From Pelotomaculum sp. (GTDB lineage: Bacteria > Bacillota > Desulfotomaculia > Desulfotomaculales > Pelotomaculaceae): a stretch of 64,000 nt of DNA. Shown here one piece after another: positions 9,892 to 18,821 of the stretch. The first letter of the stretch is position 1. The number at the start of each line of letters is the position of its first letter. The translations under genes and the position numbers were made by a program. The stretch is from NCBI GenBank assembly GCA_018435055.1, contig JAHDOA010000018.1, positions 124,001-188,000 of the forward strand, written 5' to 3'. A model generated the notes under the pieces. That model did not search any database. It saw only the letters and a list, made by a program, of their open reading frames with translations, and was not told the DNA's origin.

Positions 9892-10308
9892 TTAACCTAT
9901 AACAATAAGCGCATCGCCGCCGTTTACGGCTTGTCCCTTGGTTACCTTGACTTCCTTAACTGTGCCTGCCTTATCGGCTTGAAGCTCATTTTCCATCTTC
10001 ATGGCTTCCAGAATCAACAACACATCACCGATTTTAACGGCATCACCGACGTTAACTTTAACTTCAAGAACGGTACCGGGCATCGGGGCGCACAGTGTGC
10101 CACCGCCACCACCGCCTGCAGCAGGCTTGGGAGCCGCTGCCGGAGCGGCCGCTGCTTTGGGCGCTGCCGCGGGCGCCGGGGCCGGCGGGGGCGCAGCCGC
10201 CGGGGGCGCCGGGGGAGCTGCAGGCGCTGCTGCCGCAGGGCTGCCGCCTATTTCTTCAACTTCTACTTCATAGATTTCTTCATTAACTTTAATCTTGAAT
10301 TTTTTCAT
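9892..10308 (-). CDS. mmcK: Biotin carboxyl carrier protein (transcarboxylase 1.3S-type subunit)
   Basis: A 138-residue protein. Residues 1-22 form a short acidic N-terminal segment (MKKFKIKVNEEIYEVEVEEI). Residues ~24-70 are an Ala/Pro-rich flexible linker ending in a run of Gly. Residues ~70-138 form the biotinyl domain with the biotin attachment motif EAMKMEN at about 105-111. It carries the carboxyl group between MmcM (oxaloacetate side) and MmcI (propionyl-CoA side). The linker DNA is a GC-rich repeat, which creates long antisense open frames that are not genes. Confidence 0.95.
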   Translation of the reverse strand: MKKFKIKVNEEIYEVEVEEIGGSPAAAAPAAPPAPPAAAPPPAPAPAAAPKAAAAPAAAPKPAAGGGGGGTLCAPMPGTVLEVKVNVGDAVKIGDVLLILEAMKMENELQADKAGTVKEVKVTKGQAVNGGDALIVIG

Positions 10309-10356
10309 TCAAAATTCCCTCCTAAATGGTAGGCCTGTTCTCTTTGCCTAAATATC

Positions 10357-10557
10357 CTACATGAAGTCTCTCATAGTCAAATCACGGCCCAGCATTAACT
10401 CGGCAATGCCGGCCCTTTTCCACGCGTTACCGGCCTTAGTTACGCTGCTAACCTGGTAGCCTGCTTCCGCCGAATAACCGAAAAGAGCAACAGCCGCTGA
10501 GATTGCGGCCAGCACCTCGGGTTTGATACCGGCTGCCTTCGCATTTTGTTTAGTCAT
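10357..10557 (-). CDS. mmcJ: Small transcarboxylase/methylmalonyl-CoA decarboxylase accessory subunit
   Basis: A 66-residue protein (MTKQNAKAAGIKPEVLAAIS, then AWKRAGIAELMLGRD near the end). It is too short for a biotin or catalytic domain. Its position between the carboxyltransferase gene and the biotin carrier, and its general resemblance to the small epsilon/delta-type subunits of methylmalonyl-CoA decarboxylase, suggest a scaffold role. The segment around residues 15-30 is weakly hydrophobic but not a convincing membrane span. A GGAGG precedes the ATG. The role is inferred mainly from context. Confidence 0.75.
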   Translation of the reverse strand: MTKQNAKAAGIKPEVLAAISAAVALFGYSAEAGYQVSSVTKAGNAWKRAGIAELMLGRDLTMRDFM

Positions 10558-10590
10558 TTATTATTTCCTCCTAAATGCCGGTATTCATTA

Positions 10591-12129
10591 TTACATGGGA
10601 ATGTTTCCGTGTTTCTTCTTGGGTCTGCCTTCACGCTTGCTGGACAGATTCCAGAGAGCGTTTATAATTCTCTCCCTGGTGTCTCTCGGGTCAATAACAT
10701 CTTCAATGAAACCTCTGGCGCTGGCGATGTACGGGTTGGCAAAACGATCGCGGTAATCCTGCACCAGCTGCTTGCGCTTTTCAATTGGATTTTCCGCTTC
10801 GGCAATTTCCTTACGGTTGATTACGTTGACAGCGCCTTCCGGCCCCATAACAGCAATTTCAGCTGTAGGCCAGGCAAAGGTGGTGTCAGCCCGCAGGGAA
10901 GCCGCGCACATGGCCAGGTAAGCGCCGCCGTATGCTTTACGGGTGATGATTGTGATTTTGGGCACTGTAGCTTCCGAATAAGCATAGAGCATCTTGGCGC
11001 CGTGTCTGATGATGCCGCCGTACTCCTGCTGTACACCGGGCAGGAATCCCGGAACGTCCATAAATGTGACGATTGGAATATTGAAGCAGTCGCAGAAGCG
11101 GATCTGCTTGGCAATCTTATCGGACACGTTAATGTCGAGGCAGCCTGCCAGTACTCTGGGTTGGTTGGCGATAATTCCCACCACCTGGCCGGCAATGCGG
11201 GCAAAGCCTACTACACCGTTGGTAGCATAGTACTGATGCACTTCAAAAAACGAACCGGCGTCTACCACCGCGTTGATTACGTTCCGTACATCGTAACCCT
11301 TGTTCGCGTCGTCGGGGACAACGGTCAGAAGGGTTTCCTTGTCAAGAGCGGGATCAACGGCCGGGTAGGTGGGCGGTTCTTCCAGATTGTTCAGCGGCAG
11401 GTAGCTTACCAGCGCTTTAATCTGGGCTATGCAGTCGTCTTCATTGGCAGCCATGAAGTGGGCCACGCCGCTGACCTGGTTGTGGGTCGCCGCTCCGCCC
11501 AGCGTTTCCTGGCTGACGTCTTCACCAGTGGTGGCCTTGATTACCAGCGGTCCGGTAATAAACATCTGGCTGGTGTTTTGGACCATCATGATAAAGTCTG
11601 TGAGGGCAGGCGAATACACAGCGCCGCCGGCACATGGCCCCATAATTACTGAAATCTGCGGAACCACGCCGGAAGCGATGGTATTGCGATAAAAGATTTG
11701 GCCGTATCCGTCAAGGGCGTCTACGCCTTCCTGAATACGGGCGCCGCCGGAGTCACAAATACCAATTACCGGCGATCCAACCTTCATTGCCATATCCAGC
11801 ACTTTGCAGATCTTGGCGGCGTGCACGCGTCCCAGTGAACCGCCGACAACGGTGAAATCCTGGGCAAAAAGATATACTTTACGGCCGTTCATAGTGCCGT
11901 AACCGCCGATTACACCTTCGTTCGGGTTCTTTATAGCCCGGTAGTCCAATTCCGTATTTGCAAAAACATCTATTTCTTTGAAGGAACCTTCATCAAACAG
12001 CCTGGCGATTCTTTCCCGTGCGGTATATTTGCCGCCGGCATGCTGTTTGTCAATTCTCTTCTGACCGCCGCCGGCTTCTACGCCAGCCCGCAGTTTAGTC
12101 AGAATATCCAGTTTATCCTGCATACTCAT
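10591..12129 (-). CDS. mmcI: Methylmalonyl-CoA carboxyltransferase (12S-type; propionyl-CoA carboxylase beta / decarboxylase alpha family)
   Basis: A 512-residue carboxyltransferase of normal family length. Signature segments are GGSLGRVHAAKICKVLDMA (~95), ICDSGGARIQEGVD (~122), MGPCAGGAVYSPALTDF (~162) and the C-terminal half AYGGAYLAM (~405), which together form the two oxyanion holes that bind the CoA ester and biotin. It carboxylates propionyl-CoA to (S)-methylmalonyl-CoA using carboxybiotin on MmcK. The C-terminal tail SKREGRPKKKHGNIPM is typical. It lies 15 bp downstream of the epimerase gene. Confidence 0.95.
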   Translation of the reverse strand: MSMQDKLDILTKLRAGVEAGGGQKRIDKQHAGGKYTARERIARLFDEGSFKEIDVFANTELDYRAIKNPNEGVIGGYGTMNGRKVYLFAQDFTVVGGSLGRVHAAKICKVLDMAMKVGSPVIGICDSGGARIQEGVDALDGYGQIFYRNTIASGVVPQISVIMGPCAGGAVYSPALTDFIMMVQNTSQMFITGPLVIKATTGEDVSQETLGGAATHNQVSGVAHFMAANEDDCIAQIKALVSYLPLNNLEEPPTYPAVDPALDKETLLTVVPDDANKGYDVRNVINAVVDAGSFFEVHQYYATNGVVGFARIAGQVVGIIANQPRVLAGCLDINVSDKIAKQIRFCDCFNIPIVTFMDVPGFLPGVQQEYGGIIRHGAKMLYAYSEATVPKITIITRKAYGGAYLAMCAASLRADTTFAWPTAEIAVMGPEGAVNVINRKEIAEAENPIEKRKQLVQDYRDRFANPYIASARGFIEDVIDPRDTRERIINALWNLSSKREGRPKKKHGNIPM

Positions 12130-12144
12130 GCGATTACCTCCATT

Positions 12145-12543
12145 CTAGTCGCGCTCACACAGTTCGATAAGAACACCAAAGGTGGATTTCGGGTGCAAAA
12201 ATGCTATTTTAGCTCCACCAGCGCCATACCTGGGCTTTTGATCAATTAAACGGACACCTTTTTCCTTTAGCTCCGCCAGCGCTTTTTCAATATTGTCAAC
12301 CCGAAAAGCGATATGCTGGATACCTGCGCCGTTCTTTTCAATAAACTTAGCGATTGGGCCATCCGGTGACGTTGATTCCAGTAATTCTACCTCACTGTCA
12401 TCCACGGGGAAAAACGCTACTTTTACTTTCTGTTCTTCCACTACCTCTGTTCCGGCTGATTTTAATCCCAGTGTCTCATAAAACTTACTGGCTTCAGCAA
12501 GATCTTTGACCGCAATTCCGATGTGGTCAACTATTTTTAGCAT
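12145..12543 (-). CDS. mmcH: Methylmalonyl-CoA epimerase
   Basis: A 132-residue VOC-family protein (vicinal oxygen chelate). It begins [15 protein letters not shown]; the metal ligands expected in the family are visible in DHIGIAV (~6), SEVELLE (~50), QHIAFRVDN (~75) and the C-terminal GVLIELCE (~123). It interconverts (S)- and (R)-methylmalonyl-CoA so that the product of MmcI can be used by the mutase. Position directly between the mutase and the carboxyltransferase genes supports this. Generic name mce. Confidence 0.95.
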   Translation of the reverse strand: MLKIVDHIGIAVKDLAEASKFYETLGLKSAGTEVVEEQKVKVAFFPVDDSEVELLESTSPDGPIAKFIEKNGAGIQHIAFRVDNIEKALAELKEKGVRLIDQKPRYGAGGAKIAFLHPKSTFGVLIELCERD

Positions 12544-12605
12544 CCGAATCCCTCCATGTTTTTGGATTCAAAAACCTTATAACCTACCTTGTCAAAACAG
12601 GTCTG

Positions 12606-12645
12606 CTGCGGGACATTAACCAGGTCAGACCAGTCTGCCCCGCAG
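12606..12645 (-). other. Intercistronic stem-loop between mmcG and mmcH
   Basis: CTGCGGG (12606-12612) pairs with CCCGCAG (12639-12645), and the 26-base loop contains a second inner pairing CCAGGTC/GACCAG. There is no T-run. It lies in the 117-bp gap after mmcG and may stabilise or punctuate the mmc transcript. Confidence 0.55.
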
Positions 12646-12660
12646 TTCAGTTAACCTTGA

Positions 12661-13056
12661 CTAATTCAACTTTTCCTTAATGTAAGTAACAACATTTGCC
12701 AGCGGTGTGCCCGGTCCGAAAATTTCGGCTACACCCGCCTCTTTTAGAGCGGGAATATCTTCTTCCGGGATAATCCCGCCGCCTACCACCAGAACGTCAC
12801 CAGCGCCCTTTTCTCTTAGAAGGTTTACTACTTCTGGAAACAGGGTGCCATGAGCCCCGGACAGGATGCTCATGCCGACTACATCCACGTCCTCCTGCAG
12901 CGCCGCTGATACAATTTGTTCGGGAGTCTGCCTTAAGCCCGTATATACAACTTCCATGCCACCGTCACGAAGGGCCTGGGCTATAACTTTTGCGCCACGA
13001 TCGTGACCGTCAAGGCCTGGTTTTGCTACCAGAACACGAATGCGTTTCTCGCTCAT
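12661..13056 (-). CDS. mmcG: Methylmalonyl-CoA mutase, cobalamin-binding subunit
   Basis: A 131-residue B12-binding domain. The base-off/His-on motif DxHxxG is present as [11 protein letters not shown] at residues 14-24, and the partner glycine motif as GGGIIPEED at ~92. It supplies adenosylcobalamin to MmcF, giving a split mutase (N-terminal catalytic plus separate C-terminal subunit) as in many Firmicutes and archaea. It lies 17 bp downstream of mmcF with a GGAGG ribosome binding site. The cobalamin synthesis genes at the right end of the window fit this need. Confidence 0.95.
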   Translation of the reverse strand: MSEKRIRVLVAKPGLDGHDRGAKVIAQALRDGGMEVVYTGLRQTPEQIVSAALQEDVDVVGMSILSGAHGTLFPEVVNLLREKGAGDVLVVGGGIIPEEDIPALKEAGVAEIFGPGTPLANVVTYIKEKLN

Positions 13057-13073
13057 CTGCTTTCCTCCTTCTC

Positions 13074-14744
13074 CTAGAATACGATTTGTTGCTTGTACTC
13101 ACCAAAGACGTCTCTCAAAACGCCGCAAATTTCACCGAGAGTCACGTATTCTTTGACTGCATCGATGAATACGGGTATCAAGTTGGCATCGCTCTCCGCT
13201 GCTTCACGTATTGCTTTCAGCAGTGATTCCACCTTGGCCTGATCCCTACCCGCTTTCAACTTCTTCAGTTTTTCCACCTGGCGTTCACCGACAGAAAGGT
13301 CGACTTTCAATAGTCCTTCAGGTGGTTTTTCTTCCATTTGGAAGCTGTTTACACCGATGACCGTTTTCTTTTTATTGTCAATAGCCAGCTGGTACTGGTA
13401 AGCAGAGTTATGGATTTCTTTCTGCATGTATTCAATGGCTTTAACAGCGCCGCCAAGGGCGTCTATCTTGTTAATGTAATCCATGCATTTTTCTTCGAGA
13501 GCGTTGGTCAGGCTTTCAATGTAGTAAGAACCGCCCAGCGGGTCAACCAGGTCACAGACACCAATTTCATAGCCAATTACCTGCTGGGTACGCAGGGCAA
13601 TCATCACTGACTCGTCGCAGGGCAGCGCCAGCGCTTCGTCATAGGAGTTGGTGTGCAGGGACTGAGTGCCGCCCAGTACAGCCGACAGGGCTTCAAAAGC
13701 AGTCCGCATAATGTTTACCATTGGCTGTTGCGCAGTCAGGCTGACACCTGCAGTCTGAGTATGGAAGCGCAGGGTCCACGACCTTGGATTTTTGGCGCCA
13801 AAACGCTCTCTCATAATCTTAGCCCAGACGCGGCGGGCCGCCCGGAATTTGGCCACTTCCTCAAGGAAGTTCAGGTGGGCGTTGAAGAAGAATGAGAGCC
13901 GTGGACCAAAATTATCAACATCTAAGCCGGATTTGATAGCGGCGTCTACATAAGCGATACCATCGGCCAGGGTGAAGGCAATTTCCTGAGCGGCGGTGGC
14001 GCCGGCTTCACGAATGTGGTAACCGCTGATGCTGATGGTATTCCACTGCGGGATTTCCTTGGAGCAGTACTCGAAGATGTTGGAGATGAGACGCATAGAA
14101 GGCTCCGGCGGCAGGATATAAGTGCCCCGGCAGATATATTCCTTAATCACGTCGTTTTGAATAGTACCGTTGATTTCCGATTTCTTGAAACCTTGCTTCT
14201 CAGCACAGGCGATATACATGGCCAACAGCACGCCTGCAGGGGCGTTGATAGTCATCGAGGTGCTGACCTTGCCCAGGGGAATCTGGTCAAATAATGTTTC
14301 CATATCCGCCAGGGAATCGATTGCCACACCCACCTTGCCTATTTCACCCCGTGCCAGCTGATGGTCAGAGTCATAACCGATCTGGGTAGGCAGGTCAAAG
14401 GCGCAGCTGAGGCCTGTCTGGCCTTGCTCAAGCAGATAGCGGAAGCGCTGGTTGGTCTCCTCGGCTGAACCAAACCCGGCGTACTGGCGCATGGTCCAGA
14501 GGCGGCCACGGTACAAGTTGGGCTGTACACCCCGGGTAAACGGATACTCACCGGGCAGTCCCAGGTCTTGTTCGTAGTCCCTGTCTGCGAGATCGAGAGG
14601 TGTATAAACCGTGTTAATAGTAACACCTGAATCAACAGCAAACTCGGGTTGTCTTTCCGGGCGCTTTTTCATTGTCGCTTCCAGCTTCGCAGCCCATTTC
14701 TCTTTGTTGGCTGCAATTTTGTCTAGTTGATCTTGTTTAAACAA
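13074..14744 (-). CDS. mmcF: Methylmalonyl-CoA mutase, catalytic subunit
   Basis: The TIM-barrel catalytic part of the mutase, with [41 protein letters not shown] and [19 protein letters not shown]-type segments; it isomerises (R)-methylmalonyl-CoA and succinyl-CoA. The frame is open from an ATG at 14762, but that ATG lies just before the ribosome binding site: the codons for residues 2-4 spell GAAGGAGGA. A TTG at 14744 follows GGAGG by seven bases and gives an N-terminus LFKQDQLDK, so TTG is the better start (556 residues). The cobalamin domain is missing because it is encoded separately by mmcG. Confidence 0.93.
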   Translation of the reverse strand: MFKQDQLDKIAANKEKWAAKLEATMKKRPERQPEFAVDSGVTINTVYTPLDLADRDYEQDLGLPGEYPFTRGVQPNLYRGRLWTMRQYAGFGSAEETNQRFRYLLEQGQTGLSCAFDLPTQIGYDSDHQLARGEIGKVGVAIDSLADMETLFDQIPLGKVSTSMTINAPAGVLLAMYIACAEKQGFKKSEINGTIQNDVIKEYICRGTYILPPEPSMRLISNIFEYCSKEIPQWNTISISGYHIREAGATAAQEIAFTLADGIAYVDAAIKSGLDVDNFGPRLSFFFNAHLNFLEEVAKFRAARRVWAKIMRERFGAKNPRSWTLRFHTQTAGVSLTAQQPMVNIMRTAFEALSAVLGGTQSLHTNSYDEALALPCDESVMIALRTQQVIGYEIGVCDLVDPLGGSYYIESLTNALEEKCMDYINKIDALGGAVKAIEYMQKEIHNSAYQYQLAIDNKKKTVIGVNSFQMEEKPPEGLLKVDLSVGERQVEKLKKLKAGRDQAKVESLLKAIREAAESDANLIPVFIDAVKEYVTLGEICGVLRDVFGEYKQQIVF

Positions 14745-14768
14745 AAGATCTCCTCCTTCCATAAATAA

Positions 14769-15641
14769 TTATTCTCTTCCAAGCGCCTCTTTAATCAGAG
14801 CGGGGACCTGGAACGGCAGCGGAGCTACTTTGGCGCCAGCGGCGGTCAAAGCTTCCACTTTGCCCTGGTAGGTTCCTTTGCCGCGCTCAATAATTGCTCC
14901 CGCGTGTCCCATCCGCTTTCCTGGAGGTGCGCTTTTGCCAGCGATAAAAGCAACCACCGGCTTGGTCATTTCCTTGATATACTCAGATGCGATCTCTTCA
15001 TTGTTACCGCCAATTTCACCGATCAAAACCACAGCCTTGGTCTGGTCGTCCTTTTCAAACATTTTCAGAACATCAACAAAAGTCAGGCCCACAGCCCGGT
15101 CTCCGCCCATCCCCACAACGGTGGACTGGCCGAGGCCGTTAGCAGTCAGGTTTCCGACAATTTCATAGGTCAAGGTGCCGGAGCGGGCAACTACACCGAC
15201 GTCGCCCTCAACAAAATACTGGTTAGGCGGAATACCCATCTTGCATTTGCCGCCTGAAACGATGCCGAACGTGTTCGGTCCGAGCACATATGCTCCCTTA
15301 CGTCTGGCATAGGCTACGATATCTATTTCATCATATACAGGCACGCCTTCAGTTACGATAACGACGACCTTAACCCCTGCTTCCAGGTTTTCCAGGGCGG
15401 CGTCTTTGGTCCCGGGAGCCGGAACAAATATAACCGAGGCGTCGATCCGGTGGTTCTCACAAGCTTCACGCACTGTGTTGTATACAGGAACACCCTCTAC
15501 TACCTGCCCGCCTTTGCCGGGGGTGCATCCGGCCACGATCTTGGTCCCATAGGCAAGCATCTGCTTGGTGTGGAAAGAAGCTTGTCTGCCTGTTATTCCC
15601 ATGACTAATACATTAGTATTCTCATCAATGATAATAGCCAA
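14769..15641 (-). CDS. mmcE: Succinyl-CoA synthetase alpha subunit
   Basis: A 290-residue SucD-type protein. The CoA-binding Rossmann domain has VMGITGRQASFHTKQM (~12-27), followed by VVARSGTLTYEIV (~147), GMGGDRAVG and the phosphohistidine motif MGHAGAIIERG at ~243-253. In the propionate-oxidising direction it converts succinyl-CoA to succinate with substrate-level formation of ATP/GTP, the energy-conserving step of the pathway. It follows mmcD and precedes mmcF on the same strand. Generic name sucD. Confidence 0.95.
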   Translation of the reverse strand: MAIIIDENTNVLVMGITGRQASFHTKQMLAYGTKIVAGCTPGKGGQVVEGVPVYNTVREACENHRIDASVIFVPAPGTKDAALENLEAGVKVVVIVTEGVPVYDEIDIVAYARRKGAYVLGPNTFGIVSGGKCKMGIPPNQYFVEGDVGVVARSGTLTYEIVGNLTANGLGQSTVVGMGGDRAVGLTFVDVLKMFEKDDQTKAVVLIGEIGGNNEEIASEYIKEMTKPVVAFIAGKSAPPGKRMGHAGAIIERGKGTYQGKVEALTAAGAKVAPLPFQVPALIKEALGRE

Positions 15642-15678
15642 TTTAACTTATCCTCCCTTATCAAGTATTTTTATGGAT

Positions 15679-15696
15679 TTAAGCGATTTCGCTTAA
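15679..15696 (-). other. Short intercistronic hairpin between mmcD and mmcE
   Basis: TTAAGCGA (15679-15686) and TCGCTTAA (15689-15696) are perfect complements with a two-base loop. The site is in the 68-bp gap between mmcD and mmcE, has no T-run, and is likely an RNA structure only. Confidence 0.45.
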
Positions 15697-15709
15697 TTGC
15701 AAAGGATAT

Positions 15710-16825
15710 TTACTTAACAAGTTCAATTATCCTTTTGGCTGCATCCTGCATGAAGTCGAACGCTTCAACTCCAATTGACTTTAATATTTCACGTCCGGCA
15801 TCCTGGTTGGTGCCGACAAGACGAATTACCACAGGCACCGGGAAGCCGCCACGCGCTTCATAAACATCCTTGAATGCGTTGGCTACATCATCGCAGCGGG
15901 TGATACCGCCGAAAATATTAATGAACAGTCCTTTGGGTTCCAGGCCCAGGAGAATATCCAGAGCTTTGGCGGTGGCTTCCCTGCCTGTGCCGCCGCCGCA
16001 GTCGAGGAAGTTTCTCGGTGTGCCGCCGAAGGCCTGCAGAGTGTCAAGAGTACCCATGGTAATGCCGGCGCCGTTGGCCATCACGGCGATATCGCCGTCC
16101 AGTTCTACAAAGGAAAGACCGAGGTCTGCCGCCGCTCTTTCAGCGGGTGATTTATCTTCAACAAACGGCAGGTCTTTCATCCTGAACAGGGCGTCTTCGT
16201 CAATAGTTACTTTAGAGTCAGCTGCTATTACCCTGTCATCGCTAAACACGAGCGGGTTGATCTCAACCAGTTCAGCGTCTTTTTCTTTGCATATCTTGTA
16301 AAGGGTTTGAATTATATTCACCATTTCTTTGCCGTGCGGGGTTCTCAGTCCAACACCCATTCTTCTTACAACGTCACGGGCGAAGAAAGGATGCATGCCA
16401 AGCTCAGGATCGATATGCTTCTTAATGATGTACTCTTCCGGCTGGGCTTCAATTTCCATCCCGCCGTAAGCGGAAGCAATCATGACGGCTTGCTTGGCGG
16501 AACCGTCGATGGTTATCGACATATATAGTTCCTTGTCGATTTTTAATTTTTCTTCCACCAGGACGCACTCAACTGGCAACCCCTGGATGGTCATGCTAAG
16601 AACTTCTTCCGCTGCCTTTTTTGCTTCTTCTGGCGTGTTCGGAAACTTAATACCCCCTGCTTTACCTCTCTTGCCTGACAGGACCTGCGACTTTACTACA
16701 CATGGACCACCAATTTCCGCAGCGATCTTCTCGGCCTCTTCTGGGGTCTTAGCCATTCTGCCTTTCGGGGTTGGGATACCATACTTGGCAAATAGCTCCT
16801 TACCCATGTACTCGAACATTTTCAC
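15710..16825 (-). CDS. mmcD: Succinyl-CoA synthetase beta subunit
   Basis: A 371-residue ATP-grasp protein of the SucC family. It starts MKMFEYMGKELFAKYGIP, includes VVKSQVLSGKRGKAGGI (~43), and the C-terminal GGITRCDDVANAF (~305) and RLVGTNQDAGREIL (~337). The start is a GTG at 16825; an ATG two codons further in is possible, but SucC proteins normally begin with M-K-x-F-E, which favours the GTG. It is separated from mmcC by a 482-bp gap that holds RNA structures. Generic name sucC. Confidence 0.95.
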   Translation of the reverse strand: MKMFEYMGKELFAKYGIPTPKGRMAKTPEEAEKIAAEIGGPCVVKSQVLSGKRGKAGGIKFPNTPEEAKKAAEEVLSMTIQGLPVECVLVEEKLKIDKELYMSITIDGSAKQAVMIASAYGGMEIEAQPEEYIIKKHIDPELGMHPFFARDVVRRMGVGLRTPHGKEMVNIIQTLYKICKEKDAELVEINPLVFSDDRVIAADSKVTIDEDALFRMKDLPFVEDKSPAERAAADLGLSFVELDGDIAVMANGAGITMGTLDTLQAFGGTPRNFLDCGGGTGREATAKALDILLGLEPKGLFINIFGGITRCDDVANAFKDVYEARGGFPVPVVIRLVGTNQDAGREILKSIGVEAFDFMQDAAKRIIELVK

Positions 16826-17307
16826 AGGCTAAATCTCTCCTCTCCATTTTTATATTTGGCGCTTTATTTGAAAATATTACTAACTATTATTACTTCTTCA
16901 CTTGTTTTACTTTTCCTTCTTTTGCCTCTGTTTTTTTCTAGTATTCTTCTAATTATCCCCCCTTAGCCGCTCCTTAATAAACTATCTCCTGGAGCGAATA
17001 ATATCCAAAAATATTATAAAATACTTTTCTCTGTATTAAAGATATTACATATTTCTTATCTTATCTTATCTTTATAATGTAACCCCCTACCCTAACTGCA
17101 AAACAGCACACATCCATGTAAATAAAAAATCAACCACACAAATAGCAATGGTTTTATGTCACTAATACTTTAATTTTAAAAAAAAGGTTATAGCCCAACC
17201 TGCATCGACTGGTCGGGCATTATCATAAAACACCTTAAAATCTCTCTCCCACAAGTTACTGGTCTTTGTGGTCATAATTACTCCTGCTATTTTTTAATCT
17301 CTATTGG
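16826..17307. other. 482-bp gap inside the mmc cluster (mmcC-mmcD), AT-rich leader-like
   Basis: No coding frame of credible quality on either strand. It contains a possible terminator/antiterminator pair (17185-17218), a hairpin ATAATAT/ATATTAT around 17001-17022, and a CTTAT repeat near 17054-17072. A -10 like TATAAT is present on the minus strand, but no good -35 at proper spacing was found. All other mmc gaps are 15-120 bp, so this is the one place where expression of mmcBC and mmcD-M could be uncoupled. Confidence 0.6.
17180..17218 (-). terminator. Possible leader terminator with overlapping alternative hairpin
   Basis: On the minus strand AGGTT (17201-17197) pairs with AACCT (17189-17185), and eight or more T follow immediately: a small intrinsic terminator. 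The same GGTT bases can instead pair in a larger hairpin, GCCCGACC (17218-17211) with GGTTGGGC (17200-17193), one mismatch. The two structures cannot form together. This looks like an attenuator or leaky terminator between mmcC and mmcD, but the short 5-bp stem makes the call uncertain. Confidence 0.5.
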
Positions 17308-17877
17308 TTATTTAACGGCGTAAATCTTGATGCCTTCCTGATAGAGATCACCGCCCAGGGTATCGTTAACAACCACTACAGGGAAATCCTCAACCACAAA
17401 TTCATGGACGGCCTCAGCTCCGAGATCCGGGTAAGCGATAACCTTGGCGCTCTTGATGCTCTTGGCGATTAATGCGGCCGCGCCGCCGATAGCCGCAAAG
17501 TATACACCCTTGTACTCTTTCATAGCCTCGATTACTTCCGGGGATCTTTTCCCCTTGCCGATAGAGGCTTTTAAGCCCAGCTTGTATAGTTCAGGGGCGT
17601 AAGGATCCATGCGGTAACTGGTTGTGGGTCCGCAGGAACCAACAACCCTCCCGGGCTTTGTAGGACTCGGGCCTACATAATAAATAATCTGACCTTTCGG
17701 ATCAAAGGGCAGTTCATTGACTTTTCCCGCATTGATTAAATCCACCATTCTCTTGTGAGCGGCATCCCGGCCGGTATAAATGAGGCCGCTGATTAAAACT
17801 TGCTGCCCGATTCTAAGCTTTTCTACATCTGCGTCAGTTAATGGGGTAGTAAGCCTGATCTGGGTCAATATTTTCAC
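17308..17877 (-). CDS. mmcC: Class I fumarase, beta (C-terminal) subunit
   Basis: A 189-residue protein matching the C-terminal domain of iron-sulfur fumarases. It has RLTTPLTDADVEKLRIGQQVLISG at the start (residues 8-31), GRDAAHKRM (~36), GPSPTKPGRVVGSCGPTTSYRMD (~70-92) and FAAIGGAAALIAKSI (~130). With MmcB it hydrates fumarate to malate, here following succinate oxidation. It lies 51 bp downstream of mmcB. A small membrane-bound tartrate dehydratase subunit would look similar, but the mmc context settles the call. Confidence 0.95.
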   Translation of the reverse strand: MKILTQIRLTTPLTDADVEKLRIGQQVLISGLIYTGRDAAHKRMVDLINAGKVNELPFDPKGQIIYYVGPSPTKPGRVVGSCGPTTSYRMDPYAPELYKLGLKASIGKGKRSPEVIEAMKEYKGVYFAAIGGAAALIAKSIKSAKVIAYPDLGAEAVHEFVVEDFPVVVVNDTLGGDLYQEGIKIYAVK

Positions 17878-17928
17878 CTCCCCTATTATTTCGCACTATC
17901 TCTACCCAACCATAACGATTAAGTATAT

Positions 17929-18771
17929 TTATAGAATTACTTCCTTATGCCTTGCGGCGTGACAGTTGATGTTGACCGCCACGGGCAGGCTGGCTATATG
18001 AGCAGCGTATGTTTTGATGTGTACAGCCAGGGCAAAAGTCCTGCCGCCCAGGCCTTGCGGTCCGACACCCAGGTTATTTACCTTTTCCAGAAGCTCTTCT
18101 TCAAGCTTGGCCATTTCGGGATCTTCATTCTTAGAGCCGATCTCCCGGAGCAACGCTTCCTTGGCGAGCAATGCCGCTTTCTCCATGGTGCCGCCGATGC
18201 CGACTCCTAAAATAACCGGTGGACAGGGATTCGGGCCGGCGTTTTTGGCCACATCGATAACAAAATTTTTCACACCTTCGACTCCATCGGCCGGCTTCAT
18301 CATCTTGATTTGGCTCATGTTTTCACTGCCGCCGCCTTTGGGCGCCAAGGTAATCTTAAGGTTCTCACCCGGAACGATTTTAGTATGAATCACCGGAGGA
18401 GTGTTATCACCGGTATTCTTACGCTCTAGCGGGTGACTCACGATGGATTTCCTGAGGTAGCCGTCGGTATATCCTTTCCTAACCCCCTCAGTTATTGCCT
18501 CGTAGAGATCCCCTCCCTCAATGTGGACATCCTGTCCCAACTCCAAGAAAATAACCGCATAGCCGCAGTCCTGGCACATGGGAACCTGCTCTTCACGGGC
18601 TATCTCAGCATTCTTGATCAAAATCTGCAGTATCTCTTTTCCCGTGGCGGACACTTCCTGCTCATACCCTTTTTTGAAGGCTTCCATTACGTCTTCACCA
18701 AGGTTGAAGTTAGCCTCCTGACACATCCTTGCTACGTTTTCCGTAATGACACTGGTGTTAATGGTTTTAAT
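17929..18771 (-). CDS. mmcB: Class I fumarase, alpha (N-terminal) subunit, probable ATT start codon
   Basis: The product carries the [4Fe-4S] fumarase domain with PMCQDCGYAVIF, NPCPPVILGVGIGG and the C-terminal VNINCHAARHKE. The first ATG (18726) falls inside the conserved N-terminal motif VARMCQEANFNL, so it would cut off about 15 residues. Upstream the frame stays open with the family-like IKTINTSVITENVARM, but between the in-frame TAA and that ATG there is no ATG, GTG, TTG or CTG. An ATT at 18771 lies seven bases after AAAGGGGGG and about 40 bases after the predicted transcription start. I therefore place the start at ATT (280 residues). A sequence error is the main alternative. Confidence 0.85.
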   Translation of the reverse strand: MKTINTSVITENVARMCQEANFNLGEDVMEAFKKGYEQEVSATGKEILQILIKNAEIAREEQVPMCQDCGYAVIFLELGQDVHIEGGDLYEAITEGVRKGYTDGYLRKSIVSHPLERKNTGDNTPPVIHTKIVPGENLKITLAPKGGGSENMSQIKMMKPADGVEGVKNFVIDVAKNAGPNPCPPVILGVGIGGTMEKAALLAKEALLREIGSKNEDPEMAKLEEELLEKVNNLGVGPQGLGGRTFALAVHIKTYAAHIASLPVAVNINCHAARHKEVIL

Positions 18772-18821
18772 TTTTATTCCCCCCTTTGCTAAGTGTTGAT
18801 CACATTAAATATAATAAATAA

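Noticed and set aside
9931-10332. Overlapping Gly/Arg- and Gly/Ala-rich plus-strand frames
   Set aside because: They are the complement of the Ala/Pro linker of the biotin carrier.
17053-17073. CTTAT tandem repeat in the mmcC-mmcD gap
   Set aside because: Only three to four short units; no sign of a CRISPR or regulatory array.
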